DNA of 64,000 bases from Moraxella osloensis. Lineage in GTDB: Bacteria > Pseudomonadota > Gammaproteobacteria > Pseudomonadales > Moraxellaceae. Shown here piece after piece: positions 57,116 through 64,000 of the stretch; within the stretch, counting starts at the first letter, position 1; each line of letters begins with the position of its first letter. The DNA is taken from the NCBI RefSeq assembly GCF_001553955.1, contig NZ_CP014234.1:1488001-1552000 (forward strand), in the 5' to 3' direction. The notes below the pieces were generated by a model that worked only from the letters and a program-made list of their open reading frames with translations, made no database searches and was not told the origin of the DNA. A program made the translations under genes and the position numbers.

Positions 57116-59296
57116 TCACGCGTTAATGTATTTAATGGCATCGGGTGTCCAATGACTGATATATTGCTGCACCTGTGATTTGCGATTTTCATCAGCAATT
57201 AGGTACTTAGCAATCGCTTGCGCCACGATTAGCAAGCTTTCATCTCTAGCTAGGTCACTGACATAGTAGCTATCAAATCCCGTCTGCCGTTTACCCAAAA
57301 GCTCCCCTGCACCGCGCAGTTCCAAGTCTTTTTGCGCAATCACAAAGCCATCATTGCTATCTCGCAACACATTGAGCCGCTCGATACCCGTTTCTGACAA
57401 TGGCGTTTGATAAAGCAATACGCAAAAGCTTTTTTGGGTGCCACGCCCCACGCGTCCGCGTAGCTGGTGCAATTGCGACAACCCTAATCGCTCAGCATTT
57501 TCAATCACCATCAGCGAGGCATTGGGCACATCGACCCCGACTTCAATCACGGTGGTAGCCACCAGCAAAGCAGTTTTACCCGCTTTAAAATCCGCCATGA
57601 CCGCTTGTTTGTCATTCGGTTTCATTTTGCCATGCACCAAGCCAATGTTGAGATTGAGCCTGTCATTCAAATCGGCATAGGTCGCTTCAGCGGCTTGCGC
57701 ATCAAGCACGGTAGACTCTTCGACCAGTGGGCACACCCAGTAAGCTTGTTTGCCTTGCTCGCAGTTGGCAGCGATACGCTCAATCACTTCATCGCGTCGG
57801 TCACGGCTTATGGTGACGGTGGTGATAGGGGTGCGGTTGGGCGGCAATTCATCAATAATAGACGTATCCATATCACCAAATGCACTCATGGCAAGGGTAC
57901 GCGGTATGGGTGTGGCTGTCATAATCAGCTGATGCGGTGTGGTATGCGCCAAGCCTTTATCTACTAGCGCCATTCGCTGCTCCACCCCAAAACGGTGCTG
58001 CTCATCGATAATCACCAAGCCCAACTTGGCAAAATTGACATGCTCTTGAAATAGCGCATGCGTACCGACCACGATTTGCACCTCGTTGTCTTGTACTTGT
58101 TGCAAGGCTTTTTCACGCGCTTTGGCTGTTTGCTTACCCACCAGCCAACCCACACCGATGCCAAGCGGTTCAAACCAGTTTTTAAAGTTATTAAGATGTT
58201 GCTCCGCCAAAATCTCTGTCGGTGCCATCACCGCCACTTGCCAGCCGCTATCAAGCGCATAGCATGCCGCCAAAGCTGCCACCAAGGTTTTGCCTGCGCC
58301 AACATCGCCTTGCACAAGTCGCAGCATGGGTACTGAGGTTGACAAATCTTTGACGATTTCCGCCACTACCCGATTTTGGGCATGGGTCGGGGTAAAAGGT
58401 AAATTGGCTAACAGCCGATTGGCAAGCGCGCTTGTGGCATCGCAGCGCGGTGCTTTGTGCTGATAAAGTTGTTGTTTGCGGTACAGTAGACTCAGCTGGT
58501 GCGCCAGCATTTCTTCGATAATGAGCCGCTGACAGGTCGGATGGCTGCGATTTTTTAACGCCTCTAACACCAAAATTTGCTTATTCAAATCGGTATAAAT
58601 CGGTGGCTGATGGATAAAGCTAATGGCTTCTAGCAAGCTAAATGCCTCAAATGGATTGTGGCTACCTGCCAGTAACGGAAACTGTTGGCTCAGCGCGCTT
58701 TGTACGATTTGCCACTCAGCATCACTAATAGTAGCCATCACAGGATTGGCTTGTTTAACCGTTTGCAGCGCAAGTCGAATCAAGCTACGCAGTTTATTTT
58801 GGTGCAAGTTTTTGACCGTTGGATAAACAGGTATCAGCCCTGTATTGGTCAGGGGTTGATGTCCAGTAATAATTTCATATTCAGGGTGGCTGATTTGGGT
58901 GCCATACTTACTGATACTGATTTCACCAAAGACACGCAAGGTATTGCCCACTGCCATGGTTTCGGTCAGTCCACGATAGACTTTGAAAAAGCGTAATGTT
59001 GTTTGCGCTGTCCTATCTTGCAATGTCACGCTGAGGCCCATCTTTTTGTTTTCGACGCGGACAACGGTGCCTTGTAGCAATGCCGATTGTCCATCGACGA
59101 CATCACACATGTTGACCAGTCGGCTGCGATCTTCATAATCACGCGGCAAATGTAGCAACAAATCAAACACGCGCTCAATACCTAGTTGGTCAAGCTGTTC
59201 AGCGATTTTGCTACCCACGCCAGCGAGCGCGGTGACAGGGAGGTTAAAGATGTCAGTATTGGGTTGAATCATGGGGTTGGTCATGCGGTTCGTCAT
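57116..59296 (-). CDS. recG: ATP-dependent DNA helicase RecG
   Basis: RecG reverses stalled forks and branch-migrates Holliday junctions. The 726 residues have a wedge/OB domain with LLLHLPRDYEDRS, then Walker A GDVGAGKTLVAALA near residue 336, DEQHRFGVEQR, MTATPIPRTLAMSAFGDMD and the motif VI-like RGRVGRGTQKSFC. TRG-type AGELLGKRQTG lies near the end. The start is uncertain by a few codons (MTNRMTNPM). It is alone on its transcript. Confidence 0.97.
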   Translation of the reverse strand: MTNRMTNPMIQPNTDIFNLPVTALAGVGSKIAEQLDQLGIERVFDLLLHLPRDYEDRSRLVNMCDVVDGQSALLQGTVVRVENKKMGLSVTLQDRTAQTTLRFFKVYRGLTETMAVGNTLRVFGEISISKYGTQISHPEYEIITGHQPLTNTGLIPVYPTVKNLHQNKLRSLIRLALQTVKQANPVMATISDAEWQIVQSALSQQFPLLAGSHNPFEAFSLLEAISFIHQPPIYTDLNKQILVLEALKNRSHPTCQRLIIEEMLAHQLSLLYRKQQLYQHKAPRCDATSALANRLLANLPFTPTHAQNRVVAEIVKDLSTSVPMLRLVQGDVGAGKTLVAALAACYALDSGWQVAVMAPTEILAEQHLNNFKNWFEPLGIGVGWLVGKQTAKAREKALQQVQDNEVQIVVGTHALFQEHVNFAKLGLVIIDEQHRFGVEQRMALVDKGLAHTTPHQLIMTATPIPRTLAMSAFGDMDTSIIDELPPNRTPITTVTISRDRRDEVIERIAANCEQGKQAYWVCPLVEESTVLDAQAAEATYADLNDRLNLNIGLVHGKMKPNDKQAVMADFKAGKTALLVATTVIEVGVDVPNASLMVIENAERLGLSQLHQLRGRVGRGTQKSFCVLLYQTPLSETGIERLNVLRDSNDGFVIAQKDLELRGAGELLGKRQTGFDSYYVSDLARDESLLIVAQAIAKYLIADENRKSQVQQYISHWTPDAIKYINA

Positions 59297-59545
59297 GCCT
59301 TAGACAGCTTGTTTTTATTGATTTTATTTTAATGAAACAGGTGATTTATTATGGCATTTTTTAACAGCATTTACAGGGTTTTGTTTTTAATATAGCCTGA
59401 TTGCAAAGCGAGGTTGCTAGGTACAAAAAAAACCTGCTAAAAGTAGGTTCTGCTATGCTTGTCTTCTAAACATACCTATGCTTATCTCCTAAACATCATA
59501 GGCAGAATTTTCACTACAAAATAGCGCAGATTGCTTTTTAAAATT
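59297..59545. other. Region between recG and vapB
   Basis: This divergent region of about 250 bases holds the presumed recG promoter. A weak hairpin (AACCTGCT / AGTAGGTT) at 59427-59446 is flanked by A residues. No gene is called. Confidence 0.35.
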
Positions 59546-59574
59546 TATGCTATATACTTAGTATATATAGCATA
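59531..59574 (+). promoter_or_regulatory. vapBC promoter with overlapping operator
   Basis: TTGCTT at 59531-59536 and TATACT at 59553-59558 (16-base spacer) form a plausible promoter. The -10 lies in an inverted repeat at 59546-59574 (TATGCTATATAC / GTATATATAGCATA, two bases of indel). Autoregulation by VapB-VapC binding at such repeats is usual. Confidence 0.65.
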
Positions 59575-59587
59575 AAAAGGATAATTT

Positions 59588-59824
59588 ATGACCCAAGCTA
59601 GCGTATTTTTTAACAACCGCACCCAAGCTGTGCGCTTACCTGCGGATATGCGATTTGCTGATGACATCAAACATGTTCATATACGCAAAGTCGGTAACGA
59701 ACGTATTTTAACCCCTATCACTAACGTATGGGATAGCTTTTTTATTGCTAAAGACCCCGTCAGCGATGACTTTATGGCACAGCGTGGCAACGCCCCTATC
59801 AGCCAACGCGAAAGCTTTGACTAA
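59588..59824 (+). CDS. vapB: VapB-type antitoxin
   Basis: The 78-residue antitoxin has an AbrB/MazE-like DNA-binding N-terminus: ASVFFNNRTQAVRLPADMRF, then HVHIRKVGNERILTPI, the swapped-hairpin pattern of VapB. The C-terminal part (WDSFFIAKDPVSDDFMAQRG) wraps the toxin in related pairs. It has AAGGA before the ATG and lies 17 bases before vapC. Promoter overlap with an inverted repeat fits self-repression. Confidence 0.93.
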   Translation: MTQASVFFNNRTQAVRLPADMRFADDIKHVHIRKVGNERILTPITNVWDSFFIAKDPVSDDFMAQRGNAPISQRESFD

Positions 59825-59841
59825 CGACTAGGAAGCGATGT

Positions 59842-60243
59842 ATGCTGACCTTTATGCTAGACACCAATATCGCCATCCACGTCATCAAACAACGTCCGAT
59901 TGCGGCTTTAAATAAATTCAACCAATATGCCGCTAGAATTTGTGTCAGTAGTATCACAGTAGCGGAATTGTATTTTGGCGCGGAAAACAGCCAAAATCTG
60001 GCTAAAAACTTGGCACAAGTGGATGATTTTTTATCACGTTTGGTTATCCTTGATTATGATAGCCAAGCGGGAAGTCATTACGGCAATATTTATGCTGACT
60101 TGACTAAAAAAGGTAACGTCATTAGCGAAAATGACATGCATATCGCAGGTCATGCCCGTAGCCGCGGCTTAATTTTGGTGACCAATAATCTAAGAGAGTT
60201 TGAGCGTGTCGAAGGATTACGGTTAGATAACTGGGTGTCATAA
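59842..60243 (+). CDS. vapC: VapC toxin (PIN-domain RNase)
   Basis: The 133-residue PIN-domain toxin has acidic residues at Asp7 (FMLDTNIAIHV), Glu42 (ITVAELYFGAE) and Asp98 (ISENDMHIAGHARSRG). LVTNNLREFERVEGLRLDNW is the usual VapC end of the tRNA-fMet-cleaving group. The fourth usual acidic site is Asn, as in many VapCs. An AGGA site precedes the start. The stop lies only three bases before the patatin gene, so all three may be one transcript. Confidence 0.95.
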   Translation: MLTFMLDTNIAIHVIKQRPIAALNKFNQYAARICVSSITVAELYFGAENSQNLAKNLAQVDDFLSRLVILDYDSQAGSHYGNIYADLTKKGNVISENDMHIAGHARSRGLILVTNNLREFERVEGLRLDNWVS

Positions 60244-60246
60244 ATC

Positions 60247-61131
60247 ATGAAAAAATTATTCACTTACCTGCTATTAACTTTCGCAGTCACCGCCTGCACC
60301 AAAACGCCAGTGATACCCACCCAACCTATTAAACCACCCGTTCAACCATCAGTAAAACCCAAAATCGCCCTTGTATTAGGCGGGGGCGGTGCCAAAGGTT
60401 TTGCTCATGTCGGCGTCATCAAGGTACTGGAAAAAAATGGCATCACCCCCGACTTAATCGTCGGTACCAGTAGCGGCAGTCTAGTCGGTAGTTTATACGC
60501 CAGTGGCAAGTCCGCTAGCGAACTTGAAGACATCGCGACCCATGTTAGCAATAATGAATTACTCGATTATAGCTGGAGCAAACAAGGATTTATCGAAGGC
60601 ATCAAACTACAAAACTGGGTAAATACCCAAGTCGATAATCGACCGATTGAAAAACTCCCCATCCGTTTTGCCAGTGTCGCCACCGATTTAACCACCAAGC
60701 AAAAAGCCGTCTTTGATAAAGGCAATACCGGTCTTGCGGTGCGTGCATCCAGTAGCGTGTACGGTGTTTTTGTACCGCCACGTATCAACAATAAACGCTA
60801 TGGCGATGGCGGTTTGACAAGCCTTGTGCCTGTGCAAACTGCCAAACAAATGGGCGCAGATATTATCATCGCGGTAGATGTCTCAAGCCCGCCAAAAAAT
60901 AGTCATCCGCAGGATTTTTGGGCGCTACTGGATAAGACATTTGCCGTCATCCCCCATCAAGCAAATGCTGCTGAAATCAAATGGGCGGACGTGGTGATAC
61001 GCCCGGCCGTTGGTGATATTGGCACGACCAATACCATAGCTAGAGAAGCGACGATAAAAGCAGGGGAAATTGCAACCTTAGCAAAGCTCAGCGATATCGA
61101 GCAAAAAATCGGCAAGTTTCAAAAATTGTAA
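60247..61131 (+). CDS. Patatin-like phospholipase lipoprotein
   Basis: The 294-residue product has a lipoprotein signal with Cys17 (FAVTAC), a Pro-rich linker and a patatin domain from about residue 38. The oxyanion motif is GGGGAKG (45-51). The nucleophile Ser75 lies in GTSSG and Asp187 in GDGGL, so the Ser-Asp dyad is complete. It probably hydrolyses acyl esters of membrane lipids from the periplasmic face. It follows vapC by three bases. Whether it shares the toxin promoter or has its own cannot be seen. Confidence 0.93.
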   Translation: MKKLFTYLLLTFAVTACTKTPVIPTQPIKPPVQPSVKPKIALVLGGGGAKGFAHVGVIKVLEKNGITPDLIVGTSSGSLVGSLYASGKSASELEDIATHVSNNELLDYSWSKQGFIEGIKLQNWVNTQVDNRPIEKLPIRFASVATDLTTKQKAVFDKGNTGLAVRASSSVYGVFVPPRINNKRYGDGGLTSLVPVQTAKQMGADIIIAVDVSSPPKNSHPQDFWALLDKTFAVIPHQANAAEIKWADVVIRPAVGDIGTTNTIAREATIKAGEIATLAKLSDIEQKIGKFQKL

Positions 61132-61133
61132 AT

Positions 61134-61164
61134 AAAAAAACCGCTCATTCAATTGAGCGGTTTT
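61134..61164. terminator. Bidirectional terminator after the patatin gene
   Basis: The stem AAACCGCTCA / TGAGCGGTTT (7-base loop) has A and T runs and serves both convergent genes. Confidence 0.85.
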
Positions 61165-61197
61165 ATGCGTTGAGCCCTTCTAGGCATTGAGCGCTTA

Positions 61198-61731
61198 TTA
61201 TTTTACTTTTAAACGATACTTTACCATCGCCACTTCATTAAGACCCAAACCTGGTACATCCCACTGTATGGCTTTATAGTAAGCCATCGGTAGGTTCTGT
61301 AGCACGCCATTCATATTGGTTTTTAGTGGCATATATTGAAAATTGGCACCGTCCATACTACCAAACGCGCGGGTTGGCTCTACATCGCTCGTGCTCACTA
61401 ATTCCATATTGGCGGGAATGTTCATGGTCACTTTCATGTTGCGGATACGGTCGGGGCTGTTATTGGTTAAGTAGCCGCGATACTCTACGATGTTGCCAGA
61501 TGCAAGGCGCGTTTGTGCATTGACGGGGCTTAACACTTCTTGACCTTGTGGATCCTGACCAACCACAGAGGCTAAAATGCGGGTTTGAATTTGACTAGCA
61601 ACTGGCGCTGAGATAGGTGCAGCTTGATTATTATCAACAGGGTCTAATGCCACCGTTGGTAGCACAGCCATTGCGGTGGCTGATGCCCCAAGTGAGGCGG
61701 TCATTAGCGCGAATACTGAAAGCTTTTGCAT
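61198..61731 (-). CDS. Exported protein with a DUF11-like beta domain
   Basis: The 177-residue product has a signal peptide (about 22 residues, MQKLSVFALMTASLGASATA, cleavage near AMA). A single beta-rich domain follows, with EYRGYLTNNSPDRIRNMKVT, NIPANMELVSTSDVEPTRAF and QWDVPGLGLNEVAMVKYRLK. This resembles DUF11/CARDB-type domains found in surface proteins, but the match is by pattern only. It has its own upstream region and shares a terminator with the patatin gene. Function is unknown. Confidence 0.7.
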   Translation of the reverse strand: MQKLSVFALMTASLGASATAMAVLPTVALDPVDNNQAAPISAPVASQIQTRILASVVGQDPQGQEVLSPVNAQTRLASGNIVEYRGYLTNNSPDRIRNMKVTMNIPANMELVSTSDVEPTRAFGSMDGANFQYMPLKTNMNGVLQNLPMAYYKAIQWDVPGLGLNEVAMVKYRLKVK

Positions 61732-62143
61732 GAATATTCTCCATTAAATCATGATTTTCAAATGTTCAAAATTGTTGTGTCAGCGGCTGCTAGCGTATTC
61801 TGTTTTTTTGGCAGGTTGGCCTACACCGCTGATTGGGTGGTCAAATAGGTTAATGCTCGACTATAGATTAGCATAACAAACTTTACAATTTAACTCACTA
61901 GCAAGTTGAAAGTTGCGGGATGAATTTACTAAATACAAACAGCGCAGCCAAAATCAGTAAGATTAGCTATTGTATTTTGTAAGGTTTATTGATAGCCTTA
62001 TCGTTAGTCTCTGAGCGATGCGTCGCAATCACGCTGTTAAACTTACATGTATGTTTAATTACATGTATGTTTAATTAAAAGAGACAAAAACTTTATCGTA
62101 TGCTGTTTGTACGTCTACTTTTTTTATCATATCTACTATTATC
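61732..62143. promoter_or_regulatory. Divergent region between the exported protein gene and argA
   Basis: About 410 AT-rich bases lie here. A perfect 16-base tandem repeat (62043-62074) lies 70 bases upstream of argA. No other clear signal or gene is seen. Confidence 0.45.
62043..62074 (+). repeat. Perfect tandem repeat upstream of argA
   Basis: Two copies of TTACATGTATGTTTAA lie head-to-tail, each with an ACATGT palindrome. The position fits an operator for the divergent argA, but it is unlike the E. coli ArgR box. Confidence 0.9.
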
Positions 62144-63607
62144 ATGCCAACTTCAACCGACACTTCAGCAAGTTTTACCAATGGCAATGCACCGCTTGCC
62201 GATGGCGAAACGATGACTGATAATAACCCTATACTTGCCTATCACGCTATGATTGATTTACCCAATACTGCCCAACAAAATGCCGCTGCCACAACCCCTG
62301 CTTATGTTACCCCGCCTTATGTATTATGGTTTCGTAACTTTGCGCCCTATATCAACACCCATCGTGGCAAGACCTTTGTCATTATGTTCAATGGCGAAGC
62401 GGTCAATCACGACAACTTTAGCCATTTGATTCATGATTTTGCGCTGCTGCATAGTCTTGGCATTAAGCTCGTACTCGTCCACGGTGCGCGTCCGCAAATT
62501 GATGCCAATCTTGCCGAGAACCATATCGAAACACCGATGGTAGATGACGTGCGCATCACTACAAAAGAAGCCATGCCGTACATCCTAAAAGCCGTTGGCT
62601 CAATTCGCCTGCAAATTGAAGCGCAGCTATCGATGGGACTTGCCAATTCGCCGATGTATGGCTCTCGTATTCATGCCATCTCAGGCAACTTCGTCACCGC
62701 CCGCCCTTATGGCATCCGTAATGGCATCGATTACCAATTTACTGGGGAAGTGCGCGCGATTGATGCCGAAGCCATACACAACAATTTAATCCATGATCAT
62801 GTGGTGATTTTGGGTAGTATGGGCTATTCTGCGACAGGCGAAGTATTTAACCTGCTGGCTGAAGATGTGGCGCTACAAGCGGCGATTAGCCTAAAAGCGG
62901 ATAAATTAATTTTCTTGGGTGAGCAAACAGGTATCTATAAAGATGGCACTCACCTGCTTAAAGAAATGATTCCGCATGAAGTGACACGCTTCTTACGAGA
63001 TGTTCCTGAAAACTCAGAAATCGCGCGTTTCTTACGGGCAGCCAGCGATGCCTGTCAATACGGCATCCACCGTACCCATATTATCTCCTATGCCAAAGAT
63101 GGCGCACTGCTTGAAGAGTTATTTACCCGTGATGGCTCAGGGACGCTAATCTCCCATGACCCGTATGAAGAAATTCGCCGTGCCGATATCGACGATGTGG
63201 TAGGTTTGATTGAACTGCTAGAGCCACTCGAAGAACAAGGTATTTTGGTCCGTCGTTCGCGTGAGCGTTTAGAGAGCGATATCGAAAACTTTAGCGTGAT
63301 TGAGCGTGATGGCATGGTGCTAGGCTGCGCGGCTTTATACCCACTCAATGACCAAGCCGCGGAAGTGGCTTGTGTGGCTGTCCATCCCGATTATCGCAAT
63401 GGTAGCCGTGGCGCAGATTTGATAGCATTCTTAGAGCAACAAGCGCGTAGCCGTGGCATCCATGAATTGTATGTCTTGACTACTCGCACCGCGCATTGGT
63501 TTGTCGAGCATGGGTTTATGGAAGTCCCTGCTGAATCGCTACCGGCTGACCGCTATGCCTTTTATGACAATACCCGCAACTCTAAAGTATTAAAAAAGGT
63601 GCTTTAA
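62144..63607 (+). CDS. argA: Amino-acid N-acetyltransferase
   Basis: ArgA acetylates glutamate, the first step of arginine synthesis. The 487-residue product (E. coli about 443) has an extra Thr/Ala-rich N-terminus of about 60 residues. An amino-acid-kinase-like domain (VLWFRNFAPYINTHRGKTFV, VLVHGARPQID, MGYSATGEVFNL) is followed by a GNAT domain from about 340, with CVAVHPDYRNGSRGADLIAF and LTTRTAHWFVEHGF. This is the classical gamma-proteobacterial form, which is usually feedback-inhibited by arginine. It is monocistronic, ending at a clear hairpin. Confidence 0.96.
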   Translation: MPTSTDTSASFTNGNAPLADGETMTDNNPILAYHAMIDLPNTAQQNAAATTPAYVTPPYVLWFRNFAPYINTHRGKTFVIMFNGEAVNHDNFSHLIHDFALLHSLGIKLVLVHGARPQIDANLAENHIETPMVDDVRITTKEAMPYILKAVGSIRLQIEAQLSMGLANSPMYGSRIHAISGNFVTARPYGIRNGIDYQFTGEVRAIDAEAIHNNLIHDHVVILGSMGYSATGEVFNLLAEDVALQAAISLKADKLIFLGEQTGIYKDGTHLLKEMIPHEVTRFLRDVPENSEIARFLRAASDACQYGIHRTHIISYAKDGALLEELFTRDGSGTLISHDPYEEIRRADIDDVVGLIELLEPLEEQGILVRRSRERLESDIENFSVIERDGMVLGCAALYPLNDQAAEVACVAVHPDYRNGSRGADLIAFLEQQARSRGIHELYVLTTRTAHWFVEHGFMEVPAESLPADRYAFYDNTRNSKVLKKVL

Positions 63608-63631
63608 AGGTACGCTTTTCAAGCCCTCATA

Positions 63632-63666
63632 TAAAAAACGCTCAATAGGAATATGAGCGTTTTTTT
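63632..63666 (+). terminator. Terminator after argA
   Basis: The stem AAAACGCTCA / TGAGCGTTTT has a T run on the right and an A run on the left. Confidence 0.85.
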
Positions 63667-63703
63667 ATAGCCAACTGGGGAAAACTTTAAGATGGGAGAA
63701 AAC

Positions 63704-64000
63704 TTAAAGTTTGACGGGTTGGGTCACGGGTGGATTGACTTGTAGCAGCTCAATATCAAAAATCAACACGCTATTGGGTTCGATATCGGCATTGCCTGCT
63801 TCGCCATACCCCAAATTAGCGGGAACAAACAGACGGTATTTACCCCCTTCTTTCATCAACTGTAGCCCTTCTGTCCAACCTTTAATCACTTGGTTGAGTG
63901 GGAAAGTCACAGGTTCGCCACGTTTATAAGAGCTGTCAAAAATCGTACCGTCAATCAAGCGACCTTCGTAGTGGACTTTGACCTTGTCCGTTGCTTTAGG
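63704..64000 (-). CDS. FKBP-type peptidyl-prolyl cis-trans isomerase (partial, cut by right edge)
   Basis: About 99 residues of the C-terminal FKBP domain are in the window; the frame is open to base 64000 and the N-terminus lies beyond it. Visible signatures are KVKVHYEGRLIDGTIFDSSY, PVTFPLNQVIKGWTEGLQLM, GGKYRLFVPANLGYGE and the end NSVLIFDIELLQVNPP. Residues of the active-site pocket (Tyr, Asp, Phe, Ile, Trp, Tyr) are in place. Whether an export signal or dimer domain exists (FkpA-like) cannot be seen. Confidence 0.93.
   Translation of the reverse strand, partial: PKATDKVKVHYEGRLIDGTIFDSSYKRGEPVTFPLNQVIKGWTEGLQLMKEGGKYRLFVPANLGYGEAGNADIEPNSVLIFDIELLQVNPPVTQPVKL

Noticed and set aside
1-64000. 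tRNA, rRNA, prophage or integrative element
   Set aside because: No cloverleaf, rRNA stretch, integrase or att-type repeat was recognised by eye; a tRNAscan or Infernal run would settle it.

Overview
The window reads as chromosomal DNA of a gamma-proteobacterium of the family Moraxellaceae. The evidence is moderate GC, an Acinetobacter/Moraxella-style dat/ddc pair for 1,3-diaminopropane, a long PlsB, a ribB with a degenerate cyclohydrolase half, a DUF2788 protein, cmoA-cmoB, and argA of the fused kinase-GNAT type. Moraxella (Faucicola) osloensis or a close relative is my best guess, but it comes from remembered protein families and not from a search. I see no rRNA, tRNA, CRISPR array or prophage.

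Layout. 0.2-4.1 kb: a minus-strand envelope cluster, lemA followed by two TPM-domain genes, then yceI. 4.4-8.4 kb: purL. 8.7-10.1 kb: a flavin/PLP-oxidase-fold protein and pgsA. 10.7-21.0 kb: eleven minus-strand genes forming a self-contained molybdenum module. It holds a three-subunit PaoABC-like aldehyde oxidoreductase, its XdhC-type maturation factor, a MocA-type nucleotidyltransferase, moeA, moaA, moaC, moaD, moaE and a TSUP-family anion exporter. 21.9-27.0 kb: dat, a small RelA/SpoT-fold alarmone synthetase, ddc and sdaA. 27.2-28.4 kb: an IS1341-type element carrying only tnpB. 28.4-34.3 kb: a TolC-HlyD-permease-permease exporter operon with no ATPase gene. 34.9-48.1 kb: rarA, a membrane-anchored BLUF photoreceptor, ribB, two thioesterases, plsB, a SPOR protein, argS, a DUF2788 protein and cmoA-cmoB. 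48.3-64.0 kb: msrA, a lytic transglycosylase, a coiled-coil protein, a DUF4062 protein, murI, a DUF1285 protein, ETF-QO, a 59-residue HMA-like protein, recG, vapBC with a patatin lipoprotein, an exported protein, argA and an FKBP cut by the right edge.

The least expected signals are these. (1) Two related non-coding elements of about 200 nt lie at 10.4-10.6 kb and 21.3-21.6 kb. They share several conserved blocks at nearly constant spacing. The first ends in a strong terminator whose loop is a perfect anti-Shine-Dalgarno sequence, which suggests a small-RNA family. (2) A complete-looking small alarmone synthetase sits between the two diaminopropane genes. (3) The TnpB lacks the usual RuvC-II glutamate but has a candidate replacement. 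(4) A BLUF light sensor has a C-terminal membrane anchor. (5) A vapBC pair runs directly into a patatin lipoprotein gene.
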